A DNA stretch of 24,223 nucleotides from JBBDSH01 sp040905045 (GTDB lineage Bacteria; Pseudomonadota; Gammaproteobacteria; Eutrophobiales; Eutrophobiaceae): positions 1 to 24,223 of the forward strand of contig JBBDSH010000072.1 in assembly GCA_040905045.1 (NCBI GenBank), in the 5' to 3' direction. Each line of letters begins with the position of its first letter. The first letter of the stretch is position 1. Under the pieces are notes generated by a model, which made no database searches, had not been told where the DNA came from, and was given only the letters and a program-made list of their open reading frames with translations. Below, one piece after another: positions 7,129 to 15,593 of this stretch. Made by a program: the position numbers and the translations under genes.

Positions 7129-8241
7129 TTAACCCATCTCCCCCAGATGGACTTCCACCTTGTCGCCCTGGAAGACAATTCGGGCGCGGGTTTTTGGCTG
7201 GGCCAGGCGTTCGCCGTCTTCGATCTTGGGTTTGAAGCGCCATTTACGGGCGGCGTTGAGGGTGACGCTATCCAGGACGCCGGGGGGTCTGGATTCAATC
7301 ACTCTGGGATTCTGTACGTGGCCTGTTTCTGTAACCGTCATTTCCAGCAATACCCAGCCGGAATCGATGTTCGCGCCACCGGGCTTGTCCGGTTTGATGA
7401 CAAAATAGGGCAGCGCCGCGCCTTCCTTGAGATCGGATTCGGCAATGAAAGTATCGGCGTGACTCATGAACTTGTCGCTGCCCATGGCGATATAGAGATT
7501 GGCCAGCTTCTGGTGCATGCCCAGGACGTTGGGATCGTCCGCAAGCAGATTTTTATTCAGTATGGCAAGCCCCTGCAGATAGAGCTTCTCCGCCTTGTCC
7601 AGTTGATCGCGGAGTACGGCCAGATCGCCCAGCGACGAAAGGAAGCCGGCGATACGGTTGCTGTCCTTGCCGTAATTTTTCTCGATGATTTTCATACCCT
7701 GATTCAACAGGCTTTCGGCGGAGTCGAACTCCTGCCGGGCGATTTCCAGCCTGGCTTTCATATCGAGGAGATCGGCGATGGCCGGATCGTCGTCGCCGTT
7801 TTCACGACTGCGCAGATCGATGGCCTTGTCCAGTTCCGCACGCGATTTCTCAAGTTCATCCCGGCTTGCATGGATTCGGGCCATGTCTTCGTGAATGGTA
7901 ATGCGGTTGCCGCGGGCATCGTCGTGCTCGTCCTTGATCAGGCCTTTTGCCTCGGTCAGGTATTTCTCGGCATCATCGATATTGCCGTTGAGAAGCCTGA
8001 CATGGCCCAGATTAATGAGCAGCACCGGGATCTTTTCATGATCCGGGCCCAGTTCGTCCACGGCGATACGCAGGGTTTTCTCGGCCAGTTCCGAGGCCCG
8101 TTCCAGGTTGCCCTGGCGGTAGGCGCGATCATAGGCGCGGTAGGTTTTGATGAATTCCTCGGAGACATCCTGGGCCGGTGCCGGTATCGCAGCGAATAGA
8201 AGCGGGATGACGGCCAGTAATCTGAACAATCTTTTTTGCAT
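7129..8241 (-). CDS. Exported TPR protein with C-terminal TonB-like domain
   Basis: A 370-residue protein. Residues 1-24 form a signal peptide (LFRLLAVIPLLFAAIPAPAQ, cleavage after AQ). The middle, about residues 25-270, is a helical array of tetratricopeptide repeats, for example NLERASELAEKTLRIAVDEL and AEKYLTEAKGLIKDEHDD. The last 90 residues match the TonB C-terminal fold: VTETGHVQNPRVIES and ARKWRFKPKIEDGE. It probably acts in the periplasm as a protein-interaction module. It has no TonB transmembrane/proline-rich region and no ExbB/D neighbours, so it should not be called a true TonB. The 5' flank is an inverted-repeat element (8273-8453). Confidence 0.85.
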   Translation of the reverse strand: MQKRLFRLLAVIPLLFAAIPAPAQDVSEEFIKTYRAYDRAYRQGNLERASELAEKTLRIAVDELGPDHEKIPVLLINLGHVRLLNGNIDDAEKYLTEAKGLIKDEHDDARGNRITIHEDMARIHASRDELEKSRAELDKAIDLRSRENGDDDPAIADLLDMKARLEIARQEFDSAESLLNQGMKIIEKNYGKDSNRIAGFLSSLGDLAVLRDQLDKAEKLYLQGLAILNKNLLADDPNVLGMHQKLANLYIAMGSDKFMSHADTFIAESDLKEGAALPYFVIKPDKPGGANIDSGWVLLEMTVTETGHVQNPRVIESRPPGVLDSVTLNAARKWRFKPKIEDGERLAQPKTRARIVFQGDKVEVHLGEMG

Positions 8242-8272
8242 GGGTATATCTCGGGTTCGTGGCTAAATAAGT

Positions 8273-8453
8273 GTTTCGAATCCGTGTTCAATCCGGGAAC
8301 ATAACGCGGACACGCGGTAAATACGGTCGCTCCGGACTCCTGTCCTCCCGCGACACTAATACGTCCATGTATGTCGTCCCTGTAGCTCGAATGCGGCCTC
8401 CCTGCCGCATACGGTCCGCTTATATATTCCCGGATTGAACACGGATTCGGAAC
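8273..8453. repeat. 181-bp element with 27-bp terminal inverted repeats (MITE-like)
   Basis: The segment 8273-8299 (ending AATCCGTGTTCAATCCGGGA A) is the reverse complement of 8427-8453 with one mismatch. The 127 bp between have no credible ORF. A second short inverted pair, GCGGC-CTCCCT-GCCGC, lies inside at about 8394-8408. The element occupies most of the 242-bp gap between the TPR/TonB-C gene and the JAMM gene, in the promoter region of the former. No clear target duplication is seen. Confidence 0.7.
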
Positions 8454-8483
8454 AGCTATACAGTGGTTGTGGCTCGTTCTTCG

Positions 8484-8894
8484 TTATTTGTCATTGGTTA
8501 TTTCCATTTCGATGGGGGCGAAGCCCTGGCCGTTATAGTAAAAAGCGTTCAGTGTCATGTCGTCCCCCACCGGGCCGGCGATGATGTAAATGGTATCGGG
8601 ATACGCCGCCCGCGCCAAATCGGTGTCCGATGGCTGCGCCGGCGAGTCCGGGTGCGAATGGAATATGCCCAGTAAATCCTCTTCCCGCTCACGCATGTGA
8701 CGCATGGCGTCGATCTGCTGCTGCGGGTCCATCAGGTATTCCAGTGCCGGCTTGCCGGCGATATTGGCAACAGGGTAATAATGTTCGGCCGTCGTATTCC
8801 GGCCGCCCAGCAGACCGCAGACTTCATGGCGCGGGGAAAGCCGCGCCTGTTTCAGCAGGGCGGTCGCAATAGCATTAGATAGCCGAAGTTGCAT
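8484..8894 (-). CDS. JAMM/Mov34 (M67) family zinc isopeptidase
   Basis: A 136-residue single-domain protein with the full JAMM metal-binding set: a Glu in HEVCGLLGG and HSHPDSPAQPSDTD, giving the His-x-His-x10-Asp zinc ligands and catalytic Glu. The size matches stand-alone bacterial members such as Mec, which cleaves sulfur-carrier protein adducts. It starts at the ATG at 8894, 14 bp after the moeB-like stop codon; a longer upstream frame overlapping moeB is not supported. Its place directly behind an E1-like gene fits the known bacterial E1-JAMM pairing, in which the peptidase trims or releases a ubiquitin-like sulfur carrier. No ThiS/MoaD-like gene is in the window, so the partner must be elsewhere. 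Confidence 0.88.
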   Translation of the reverse strand: MQLRLSNAIATALLKQARLSPRHEVCGLLGGRNTTAEHYYPVANIAGKPALEYLMDPQQQIDAMRHMREREEDLLGIFHSHPDSPAQPSDTDLARAAYPDTIYIIAGPVGDDMTLNAFYYNGQGFAPIEMEITNDK

Positions 8895-8908
8895 ACAGTT
8901 CGTATTCG

Positions 8909-9676
8909 TTATCGATCCTGCTTGTCCGGAGTACCGCAGACGGGACAGCCGGGATCCTTCGGCAGCCGCGCCCGGTGCCATTCCATATGGAGGATATCCA
9001 GCAGCAGGAGTTCGCCGATGAGGGGCTTGCCGATGCCCATGATCAGTTTCATGCACTCGGCGGCCTGAATGCTGCCCATAATCCCCAGCAGCGGCGCCAG
9101 CACGCCGTTCGCGGTGCAGGTCTCCTCGATGCCGCTGTCTTCACCGTAGAGGCAGCGGTAACAGGGGGAGTCGGGATTGCCCGCATCGAAGACACTGATC
9201 TGACCCTCGAAGCGGATGGCGGCGGCGGAGACCAGCGGCGTGCGCTTGCGGACGCAGGCTTCGTTCAGGGCGAAACGGCTGCGGAAATTGTCGGTGGCGT
9301 CGATGACGACGTCTGCGCGGGCAACATAATCATCCAGTTCCCCTGTCTTGAGTTCGTGATGGATCAACTCCAGTTCCACGTTCGGATTCAGTTGCTGCAG
9401 ATGTTCGCCTGCGGATTCGGTTTTCGCTTTGCCGATGTTGGCCGTGGTATGCAGGATTTGGCGTTGTAGGTTGGACAGATCCACCGTGTCGAAATCCACC
9501 AGTATCAGTCGCCCCACGCCGCCGGCGGCGAGATAGATGGAGGCCGCCGAGCCCAGGCCGCCGAGACCGATGATCAGGACCGTGGCGTCGGCCAGCTTCA
9601 TCTGCCCGCCGGCATCGATTTCGGGCAGCATGATCTGGCGGCTGTAGCGCAGGAGGTCGTCGTCGTTCATGCTCAT
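8909..9676 (-). CDS. moeB: MoeB/ThiF/HesA-family adenylyltransferase (E1-like)
   Basis: About 255 residues, similar to MoeB. It activates the C-terminal glycine of a MoaD- or ThiS-like carrier by adenylation. Visible: RYSRQIMLPEIDAGGQ, nucleotide motif VLIIGLGGLGSAASIYL, DFDTVDLSNLQRQ, the DATDNFRSR segment, candidate catalytic Cys in EETCTANGVLAPL, and two zinc CxxC pairs (CYRC and CPVC). The start at 9676 is fixed by an ATGA overlap with the upstream gene. Operon context with prmC upstream and a JAMM peptidase downstream is typical. Whether it serves molybdopterin, thiamine or a cysteine/tRNA sulfur pathway cannot be decided from sequence alone. Confidence 0.9.
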   Translation of the reverse strand: MSMNDDDLLRYSRQIMLPEIDAGGQMKLADATVLIIGLGGLGSAASIYLAAGGVGRLILVDFDTVDLSNLQRQILHTTANIGKAKTESAGEHLQQLNPNVELELIHHELKTGELDDYVARADVVIDATDNFRSRFALNEACVRKRTPLVSAAAIRFEGQISVFDAGNPDSPCYRCLYGEDSGIEETCTANGVLAPLLGIMGSIQAAECMKLIMGIGKPLIGELLLLDILHMEWHRARLPKDPGCPVCGTPDKQDR

Positions 9677-10122
9677 GATCCGGATTGTACCGGTCCGTTG
9701 TTTGCCGTTGCCCCGCGTTTCCGGCCGCTGTACTGCTGCCATTGCTGTTTGCGGTTATCGCGGCCGCCCGTGTGGCGCGGATCGAAGCGGCGGGCATGAA
9801 TATGTTGCAGGTAATAATGCCAGCCGCAGGGTTGCAGCCGGTAATCGCGTTCATTCTCTTCCATGACGGCGACGACATCGCAGCGCAGCCGGTTGAAGAG
9901 GGGAAACGGCGAGTGGATTTCTTTCTGCAGCCTGGATCGGATGGCGGCGAAAGTGATATCCGGAAAGGCATACGTGATCCGGCACTGACGCCCGTCGATT
10001 GTAACGCCCTCCACCGCGTCCAGTTCCAGCAGGCGATCCCGCAGGCGCCGCCGTTCTGCTTCGCTGACGGTTTCCGGCAGCAGGACAATCCTGTGCCGGT
10101 TCTCCGATCCCGTCCCCGTCAT
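9673..10122 (-). CDS. Hypothetical protein between prmC and moeB
   Basis: A 149-residue protein I do not recognise. The first 65 residues read as beta-alpha-beta-beta-alpha: HRIVLLPE, then SEAERRRLRDRLLELD, GVTIDGRQ, CRITYAF and TFAAIRSRLQKE. This resembles a ferredoxin-like/heavy-metal-associated fold but lacks a CxxC. The C-terminal third is polar and basic (RHTGGRDNRKQQWQQ) and probably disordered. It is real because it has ATGA overlaps at both ends, with the prmC stop codon and with the moeB start codon, implying translational coupling. No C-terminal GG is present, so it is not an obvious ubiquitin-like carrier. Confidence 0.75.
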   Translation of the reverse strand: MTGTGSENRHRIVLLPETVSEAERRRLRDRLLELDAVEGVTIDGRQCRITYAFPDITFAAIRSRLQKEIHSPFPLFNRLRCDVVAVMEENERDYRLQPCGWHYYLQHIHARRFDPRHTGGRDNRKQQWQQYSGRKRGATANNGPVQSGS

Positions 10123-10979
10123 GAGGCGTACGCTAGGGTGACGCGATCCAGCCCGGCCATGTCCTGCAGGGTTTGCGGATCGGAATAACGCGCGGCCAGT
10201 AACAGGCCGCGCGTGTCCTCCGCCTGTTGATGGCCGTGCTCGAGCAGCAGCCAGCCGCCGGGGTGCAGGCGCCGCCGTGCCGCAGGAATGATACGGCGTA
10301 TGGCGTCCAGACCGGCGGGGCCGCCGTCCAGGGCCAGTCGCGGTTCGAAGCGGATTTCACCTGTTGCGAAACCGCCGTAATTCGATTCCACGTAGGGCGG
10401 ATTGCTGACGATAAGGTGATAGCGTTGCCGTTCCAGTTCGGAAAACCAGTCCGATTCCATAAAGGCGATATTGCTCAAACCGGCTGCGTTGGCATTCTCG
10501 TACGCCACGGCCAGCGCCTCGCGGCTGATGTCCGTGGCGGTGATTCGGCAGGCGGGCCGTTCACCGGCAAGGGCCAGGGCAATGGCGCCGCTGCCGGTGC
10601 CCAGGTCGAGGATGTCCAGGGCGGTTTCTTCGGGAATGCGCGCCAGGGCCGCCTCCACCAGGGTTTCCGTTTCCGGGCGCGGGATCAGTGTATGGCTATT
10701 GACCTGGCATTGCAGCGACCAGAATTCGCGCCGCCCGGTGAGATAGGCCACCGGGTAACCCTCGCTGCGGCGCTCGATGAGGGCATGAAAATCCACGGCC
10801 CTATTTGCCGGCAGTTCCCGTTCCGGGCGGGCGTAGAAATCCTCGCGGCGGCAGTCAAGCACGGCGGCCAGCAGGATATCCGCGTCGAGACGGGCGCTTT
10901 CCAGGTGCGCCAGCCGGGCCCGCGCCTCTTCCAGCGCCTGGCCGATGGTGATTGTCGTTGCTGCCGTTGCCGTTATCAT
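10119..10979 (-). CDS. prmC: Peptide chain release factor N5-glutamine methyltransferase
   Basis: A 286-residue protein that methylates the Gln of the GGQ motif of RF1/RF2 with SAM. The N-terminal helical domain is followed by LTGRREFWSL, the RPETE segment, SAM motif I DILDLGTGSGAIALALA, and the catalytic NPPYVES near residue 193. It starts four bases after the prfA stop codon, and its stop overlaps the next start (ATGA). The substrate RF1 is encoded by the adjacent upstream gene. Confidence 0.97.
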   Translation of the reverse strand: MITATAATTITIGQALEEARARLAHLESARLDADILLAAVLDCRREDFYARPERELPANRAVDFHALIERRSEGYPVAYLTGRREFWSLQCQVNSHTLIPRPETETLVEAALARIPEETALDILDLGTGSGAIALALAGERPACRITATDISREALAVAYENANAAGLSNIAFMESDWFSELERQRYHLIVSNPPYVESNYGGFATGEIRFEPRLALDGGPAGLDAIRRIIPAARRRLHPGGWLLLEHGHQQAEDTRGLLLAARYSDPQTLQDMAGLDRVTLAYAS

Positions 10980-10983
10980 GACT

Positions 10984-12072
10984 TCATTCTACTCCCAGGG
11001 CCGCCAGTTGATCCGCCTGGTATTCATTGACCAGCACGTCGATGACCATGTCCAGGTGGCCCTGCATGAATTCATCCAGTTTATATAATGTCAGATTGAT
11101 GCGGTGATCGGTGACGCGTCCCTGAGGAAAATTATACGTGCGGATACGCTCGGAGCGATCCCCGGATCCCACCAGGTTGCGGCGGTTTTCGGCGACTGCC
11201 TCGGCCTGCCTGTCTCGCTCGGCGTTGGTGAGTTTGGCCTGCAGGAAGGCCAGGGCCTTGGCGCGGTTCTTGTGCTGGGAACGTTCCTCCTGGCATTCCA
11301 CCACGATGCCCGTAGGCAGGTGGGTGATGCGGATGGCGGAATCGGTTTTATTGACGTGCTGGCCGCCGGCGCCGGAGGCGCGGAAGGTGTCCACGCGCAA
11401 ATCGTTGGGATTGACCTCGATCTCGCTGACCTCGTCCACTTCCGGCAGGACCGCCACGGTACAAGCCGAGGTATGGATGCGGCCCTGGGATTCGGTTTCC
11501 GGCACGCGCTGCACGCGATGGACGCCGGATTCGAACTTCAAGCGTGAGTAGGCGCCGTGGCCGATAATGCGCAGGATCACTTCCTTGTAACCTTCCAGGT
11601 CGCTGTAGGAGGCGCTGATGATCTCCACCTTCCAGCCGCGCAGTTCCGCGTAGCGCATGTACATGCGCAGCAGGTCCGCCGCGAACAGAGCCGATTCCTC
11701 GCCGCCGGTGCCGGCGCGGATTTCCAGGAAGATGTTGCTGTCGTCCGCCGGGTCCCTGGCCAGCAGCAGGGTTTGCAGTTGCCGCGACAGCATCTCGTCT
11801 TCCTCTTCGGTCTCGTGCAGTTCCTGCCAGGCCAGATCGCGTATCTCGTGGTCGCCGTCCTCAATCATCTCGCGGGCGCTTTCCATGCGCCGCAGGTTTT
11901 CCCGGTAGTGCGCGTAGGCCTCGATGACCGGGTTGATCTCCGCCACTTCCTTGCTCAGTTCCCGGAAGCGGTTCTGATCACCGATTACCGACGGATCCGA
12001 CAGCAGCCCGTGGATCTCCTCGCGGCGCTCGACCAGTTTGTCGAGTTTGTTTTGTAAACTTTCTTTCAACAT
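10984..12072 (-). CDS. prfA: Peptide chain release factor 1
   Basis: A 362-residue class I release factor that recognises UAA and UAG. The GGQ motif is in RASGAGGQHVNKTDSAIRIT at about residues 236-238. The codon-recognition tripeptide of RF1, PxT, is PET in VQRVPETESQGRIHTS. The length equals that of typical RF1. It lies between hemA (separated by array A3) and prmC, the common gammaproteobacterial order. The array A3 lies in its 5' leader, immediately before the start codon. Confidence 0.98.
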   Translation of the reverse strand: MLKESLQNKLDKLVERREEIHGLLSDPSVIGDQNRFRELSKEVAEINPVIEAYAHYRENLRRMESAREMIEDGDHEIRDLAWQELHETEEEDEMLSRQLQTLLLARDPADDSNIFLEIRAGTGGEESALFAADLLRMYMRYAELRGWKVEIISASYSDLEGYKEVILRIIGHGAYSRLKFESGVHRVQRVPETESQGRIHTSACTVAVLPEVDEVSEIEVNPNDLRVDTFRASGAGGQHVNKTDSAIRITHLPTGIVVECQEERSQHKNRAKALAFLQAKLTNAERDRQAEAVAENRRNLVGSGDRSERIRTYNFPQGRVTDHRINLTLYKLDEFMQGHLDMVIDVLVNEYQADQLAALGVE

Positions 12073-12086
12073 TCGTCAGCGAGGCT

Positions 12087-12241
12087 CAAGGGGCAAGGCT
12101 CAAGGTGCAAGGTGCAAGGTGAAAGGTGCAAGGTGAAAGGGACAAGGACATCAGGTTCAAGGTTCAAGGAACTGCAAAGGCTAGCTTTGAGATTTCTTTT
12201 GCCCCGTGGCCCCCTTGCACCTTTCACCTTGTTCCTTGCCC
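12087..12241. repeat. Heptamer inverted array A3, overlapping the hemA 3' end
   Basis: Nine consecutive 7-bp units run from 12087: CAAGGGG, CAAGGCT, three CAAGGTG, AAAGGTG, CAAGGTG, AAAGGGA, CAAGGAC. Two CAAGG units around 12156-12169 follow. The right arm (about 12210-12241) is the complement, CTTGCACCTTTCACCTTGTT. The right arm lies inside the hemA reading frame and encodes its last residues; the left arm forms the prfA leader. Confidence 0.9.
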
Positions 12242-13494
12242 CTGCTTTCCAGATTGAAGAGTTCCTGGACTGCGCTTAAGAGAGTTTCACGGCGGTCGTC
12301 GTCGGCGTTGCGCAGGCGGACGCTGGGATCATGGATCAGTTTGTTTGTCAGGCCGCGGGCCAGTTCCTGAACGACGGTTTCCGGATCGGCACCGGCGCGC
12401 AGCCTGCGCAGGGCCGAGTCCAGGGTTTCCCGGCGCAGGTGATCCGCTTTTCCCCGCATGGCGACGATGGTGTCGACGGCATTGAGGGAATTCATCCAGT
12501 CCATAAAATGCATCACCTGGGTATCGATGATCTCCTCGGCCTGTTTCGCCGCCTCGCGGCGATTGCGGATGTTTTCTTCGATAACGTCCTGCAGATCATC
12601 GACTGTGTAAAGATAGACATCATCCAGTTCACCCGCGGCCGGTTCGACATCCCGGGGCACGGCAATGTCCACCATGAACATGGGTCGGTGCTTGCGTTTG
12701 CGCACCGCCGCCTCGACGTCGTCCTTTTTCAATATATGCGTGCTGGCGGCGGTGGAGGCAATGACAATGTCCGCCTCGTAGAGATGTTCGGGAATGTCTT
12801 CCAGGGTGATGGCGTAGCCGGCGTACTCGTGTGCCAGCCGCCGCGAGCCCTGCAGGGTGCGGTTGGCGACGATCATTCGCTGCAGGCCGGACTCGCGCAG
12901 ATGCCGCGCCGCCAGTTCTATGGTCTCGCCGGCGCCGATGAGCAGCACGGTCTTGTCGGACAGGTCGCCGAAGATCTGGCGGCTCAGGCTGACGGCGGCA
13001 AAGGCGATGGAAACGGGGTGGTTGCCGATCTCGGTATTACTGCGGATCTCCTTGGCCACATGAAAGGAGTGCTGAAACAGGCGGCCCAGCAGATGCCCGA
13101 CGCTGCCGGTGGTGCGGGCCGTGTGGTAGGCCGATTTCAGCTGGCCCAGCACCTGGGGCTCGCCCAGGACCATGGAATCAAGGCCGCTGGCGACGCGCAG
13201 CATATGCTTGACGGCGTTGATGTCCGGGTGGCTGTACATGAACGGCCGCAGTTCGTCGTAGCTGAAGCCATGGTAGGCGGAGAACCAGTCGATGGGACCC
13301 TGATGATTGCCCAGGTCGAGGCTGCAATAGATCTCGGTGCGGTTGCAGGTGGATAGAATGGCGGCCTCGTCGACGCCCTCCTGATCCCTGAGCTCCAGCA
13401 ATGCCTTCGGCAACAGCTCGCCGTTGAAGGTAACCTTTTCCCTTACCTCCAGCGGTGCGGTAGTATGATTGAGGCCGAATGTGAATATCGTCAT
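12181..13494 (-). CDS. hemA: Glutamyl-tRNA reductase
   Basis: A 437-residue enzyme that reduces glutamyl-tRNA(Glu) to glutamate-1-semialdehyde with NADPH, the first step of tetrapyrrole synthesis by the C5 route. Motifs: MTIFTFGLNHTTAPLEVRE, the nucleophilic cysteine at residue 50 in LSTCNRTEIY, GEPQVLGQLKSAY, and VLLIGAGETIELAARHL for NADPH. The ATG at 13494 puts that Cys at position 50 as in well-studied homologues; an upstream TTG at 13515 is less likely. The core ends around QELFNLE. The last 20 or so residues (GKEQGERCKGATGQKKSQS) are encoded by heptamer array A3 and have no family counterpart that I know. Transcribed divergently from the TPR lipoprotein gene. Confidence 0.96.
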   Translation of the reverse strand: MTIFTFGLNHTTAPLEVREKVTFNGELLPKALLELRDQEGVDEAAILSTCNRTEIYCSLDLGNHQGPIDWFSAYHGFSYDELRPFMYSHPDINAVKHMLRVASGLDSMVLGEPQVLGQLKSAYHTARTTGSVGHLLGRLFQHSFHVAKEIRSNTEIGNHPVSIAFAAVSLSRQIFGDLSDKTVLLIGAGETIELAARHLRESGLQRMIVANRTLQGSRRLAHEYAGYAITLEDIPEHLYEADIVIASTAASTHILKKDDVEAAVRKRKHRPMFMVDIAVPRDVEPAAGELDDVYLYTVDDLQDVIEENIRNRREAAKQAEEIIDTQVMHFMDWMNSLNAVDTIVAMRGKADHLRRETLDSALRRLRAGADPETVVQELARGLTNKLIHDPSVRLRNADDDRRETLLSAVQELFNLESRGKEQGERCKGATGQKKSQS

Positions 13495-13549
13495 AGTGTC
13501 GGTCGCGGTGGACAATGCCGGAATTTTCCGCCAGGCACGCTATGAATAC

Positions 13550-13564
13550 AAGCGTAAAACGCTT
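13550..13564. promoter_or_regulatory. AAGCGT-AAA-ACGCTT inverted repeat upstream of hemA
   Basis: A perfect 6-bp inverted repeat with a 3-bp centre, 55 bp before the hemA start codon in the divergent hemA/TPR gap. The placement suits an operator, but no binding protein can be named, and chance is possible. Confidence 0.35.
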
Positions 13565-13611
13565 ATATTTCAGTTTGTTGTGCGGCAGGCAGGGCAGCCG
13601 TTCCGGATGCT

Positions 13612-13641
13612 TTGCCGAAGGATCCCGGCTCCCTCTATACT
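13612..13641 (+). promoter_or_regulatory. Candidate sigma70-type promoter for the TPR lipoprotein-lolB-ispE genes
   Basis: TTGCCG (13612-13617) and TATACT (13636-13641) are separated by 18 bp, matching the consensus at 4/6 and 5/6. A perfect TATAAT also occurs at 13675-13680 but has no good -35. Either would give a leader of under 90 bases before the start at 13723. The rest of the 228-bp divergent gap shows nothing else clear. Confidence 0.45.
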
Positions 13642-13722
13642 ATATCGACCGCCGCCTGAATGTATTTATGAACCTATAATTATACAGCGAGTCTAGTACC
13701 TCGACACAGGAATTATCCTTAC

Positions 13723-15534
13723 ATGATGATGTTATACAGCACGCAGCGGCGCACCGCCCCGCTTCCCGTCACCGCCTTCCTGCGCGCGCTCCTGTTCGCG
13801 GTTCCGGCGTTGCTGGCTGCCTGTTCCACGTCTCCGGACAAGGCCGTGACGGAAACCGCCACGGAGCCGGAGGGCGTTGCCATGGAGAGCATGGTGGAGG
13901 GTACGCCGGAAGTCGTGGATATCGAGCCGGTGCGGCCGAACATCGAACTGACCGGCGACATTCTTTACAAGATCCTGCTGGCGGAGTTCGCCGGCCAGCG
14001 CGGTCGTCTGGACGTTTCCCTGGAGACCTATCTGGAACTGGCCCGCAGTACCCGCGATCACAAGGTTGTCGAGCGGGCGACCCGTATCGCCGTCTACGCC
14101 CGCGACAACAAGGTGGCCAGAGAGGCGGCCGAACTCTGGATAGAACTGGATCCGCTGAACTCCGATCCCCATCAGGTGCTGGCCGTCATGGCCCTGCGCG
14201 AGGGCCGCGTGGAAGCCGCCCTGGAACACTTTCAAAGCATACTGGAGTATTCCCACGGCGAACTGGATCAGAAACTGTGGATGATCGCCAACCTGCTCAG
14301 CCGGGAGAAGGACCAGAAGCTGATCATGACGGTCATGGAACGTCTGATCGAATCGCACCGGGATGAGCCGGAAGCCCTGTACGCCTTTGCGCATGTGGCG
14401 GCCCGCCTGGGTGAAGTGAAACGGGCGACGGAGTTGCTGGAGCGCACCCTGGAGCTGGCGCCGGATAACGACAGCGCCGTCATGAGCTATATCTCCATGC
14501 TGCAGCGGCAGGATCGTCTCAAGGAAGCCGTCGCATGGCTGGAGCAGGCCATCAGACAGCGCAACGGCGAGGATGATTTCAACATGCGCTTGGCCTACGC
14601 GCGGTTGCTTACCGATGTCCGCCGCTACGATGACGCCCGGCGGCAGTTCGAGATCCTGGCCGTGCAGGCGCCCAATAATACCGATGTGCTGTATGCGCTG
14701 GGCCTGCTGTATCTGCAGGCCAACCGTCTGGACGATGCCGAGCGTTCCTTCAAGCGGCTGGCCAAACACAGCGATAATGATGACGATGCACACTATTATC
14801 TGGGTCGTATCCAGGAGGAACGCGACAACCACAAAAAGGCCGGCATTCATTACCAGGCGGTACACGGCGGCGACAATTATTTCGATGCCCAGGTGAGGAT
14901 GTCCCTGATCCTGTCCCGCCAAGGCAAGATAGAAGAGGCGCGCCGGCATCTTGGGAGTATCAGCACCGAGAGTAAACAGCAGCAGACCATGCTGGTACAG
15001 GCCGAGGCGGAATTGCTGATCGAGGAAGAACGCTACGAGGATGCCATGGAGGTCTATACCAGGGCACTGGAAAAGCAGGGGTTCAATTCCGAACTCCTTT
15101 ATTCGCGCGCCATGCTGGCGGAGAAAATGGATCGGCTGGAGCTCCTGGAGGACGACCTCCGGCGCATTCTGGAAAGGGAGCCGGAAAACGCCCAGGCCCT
15201 GAATGCACTGGGGTATACTCTGGCGGATCGCACCGATCGCTACCAGGAAGCCTACGACCTGATTAAAAAGGCCCTGGAACTCAGTCCCGGCGACTACTAC
15301 ATCCTCGACAGCATGGGCTGGGTACTTTACCGGCAGGGCAAGCTGGATGAAGCTGTTGACTACCTGCGCCGGGCCCTGGAGATCCGCAGGGATCCGGAAA
15401 TCGCCGCCCACCTGGGCGAGGTATTGTGGGTCAAGGGTGACAAGGAAGGCGCGCGCGAGGTCTGGGATACCGCCTTGCAGGAGACCCCGGAGGACAGCAA
15501 ACTGCTGGATGTCATACAGCGGTTCAATCCCTGA
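13723..15534 (+). CDS. TPR-repeat lipoprotein (upstream of lolB)
   Basis: A 603-residue protein. Residues 1-34 contain a lipoprotein signal ending LLAAC, so the mature chain is likely lipid-anchored. After an acidic linker (TETATEPEGVAMES) the protein is helical TPR repeats almost to the end, for example EAALEHFQSILEYSHGEL, ALGLLYLQANRLDDAERSF and LDSMGWVLYRQGKLDEAVDY. This architecture is commonly found next to lolB in gammaproteobacteria; the exact role is unsettled, probably scaffolding at the outer membrane. Three in-frame ATGs begin at 13723, so the start is uncertain by two codons. ACAGGAAT lies upstream, somewhat far from the first ATG. The gap to lolB is 59 bp. Confidence 0.9.
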   Translation: MMMLYSTQRRTAPLPVTAFLRALLFAVPALLAACSTSPDKAVTETATEPEGVAMESMVEGTPEVVDIEPVRPNIELTGDILYKILLAEFAGQRGRLDVSLETYLELARSTRDHKVVERATRIAVYARDNKVAREAAELWIELDPLNSDPHQVLAVMALREGRVEAALEHFQSILEYSHGELDQKLWMIANLLSREKDQKLIMTVMERLIESHRDEPEALYAFAHVAARLGEVKRATELLERTLELAPDNDSAVMSYISMLQRQDRLKEAVAWLEQAIRQRNGEDDFNMRLAYARLLTDVRRYDDARRQFEILAVQAPNNTDVLYALGLLYLQANRLDDAERSFKRLAKHSDNDDDAHYYLGRIQEERDNHKKAGIHYQAVHGGDNYFDAQVRMSLILSRQGKIEEARRHLGSISTESKQQQTMLVQAEAELLIEEERYEDAMEVYTRALEKQGFNSELLYSRAMLAEKMDRLELLEDDLRRILEREPENAQALNALGYTLADRTDRYQEAYDLIKKALELSPGDYYILDSMGWVLYRQGKLDEAVDYLRRALEIRRDPEIAAHLGEVLWVKGDKEGAREVWDTALQETPEDSKLLDVIQRFNP

Positions 15535-15593
15535 ACCATCACGGCGTTGACCGGTAGCCGGCACGCCGCGGACCGAATCCGCCTGATTTGAAC

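Noticed and set aside
7117..8199. 360-codon open frame on the plus strand
   Set aside because: It mirrors the exported TPR/TonB-C gene on the other strand and has no recognisable motif.
7129..8241. TonB energy transducer
   Set aside because: It has a cleavable signal and TPRs but no anchor, no proline-rich spanner and no ExbB/ExbD neighbours.
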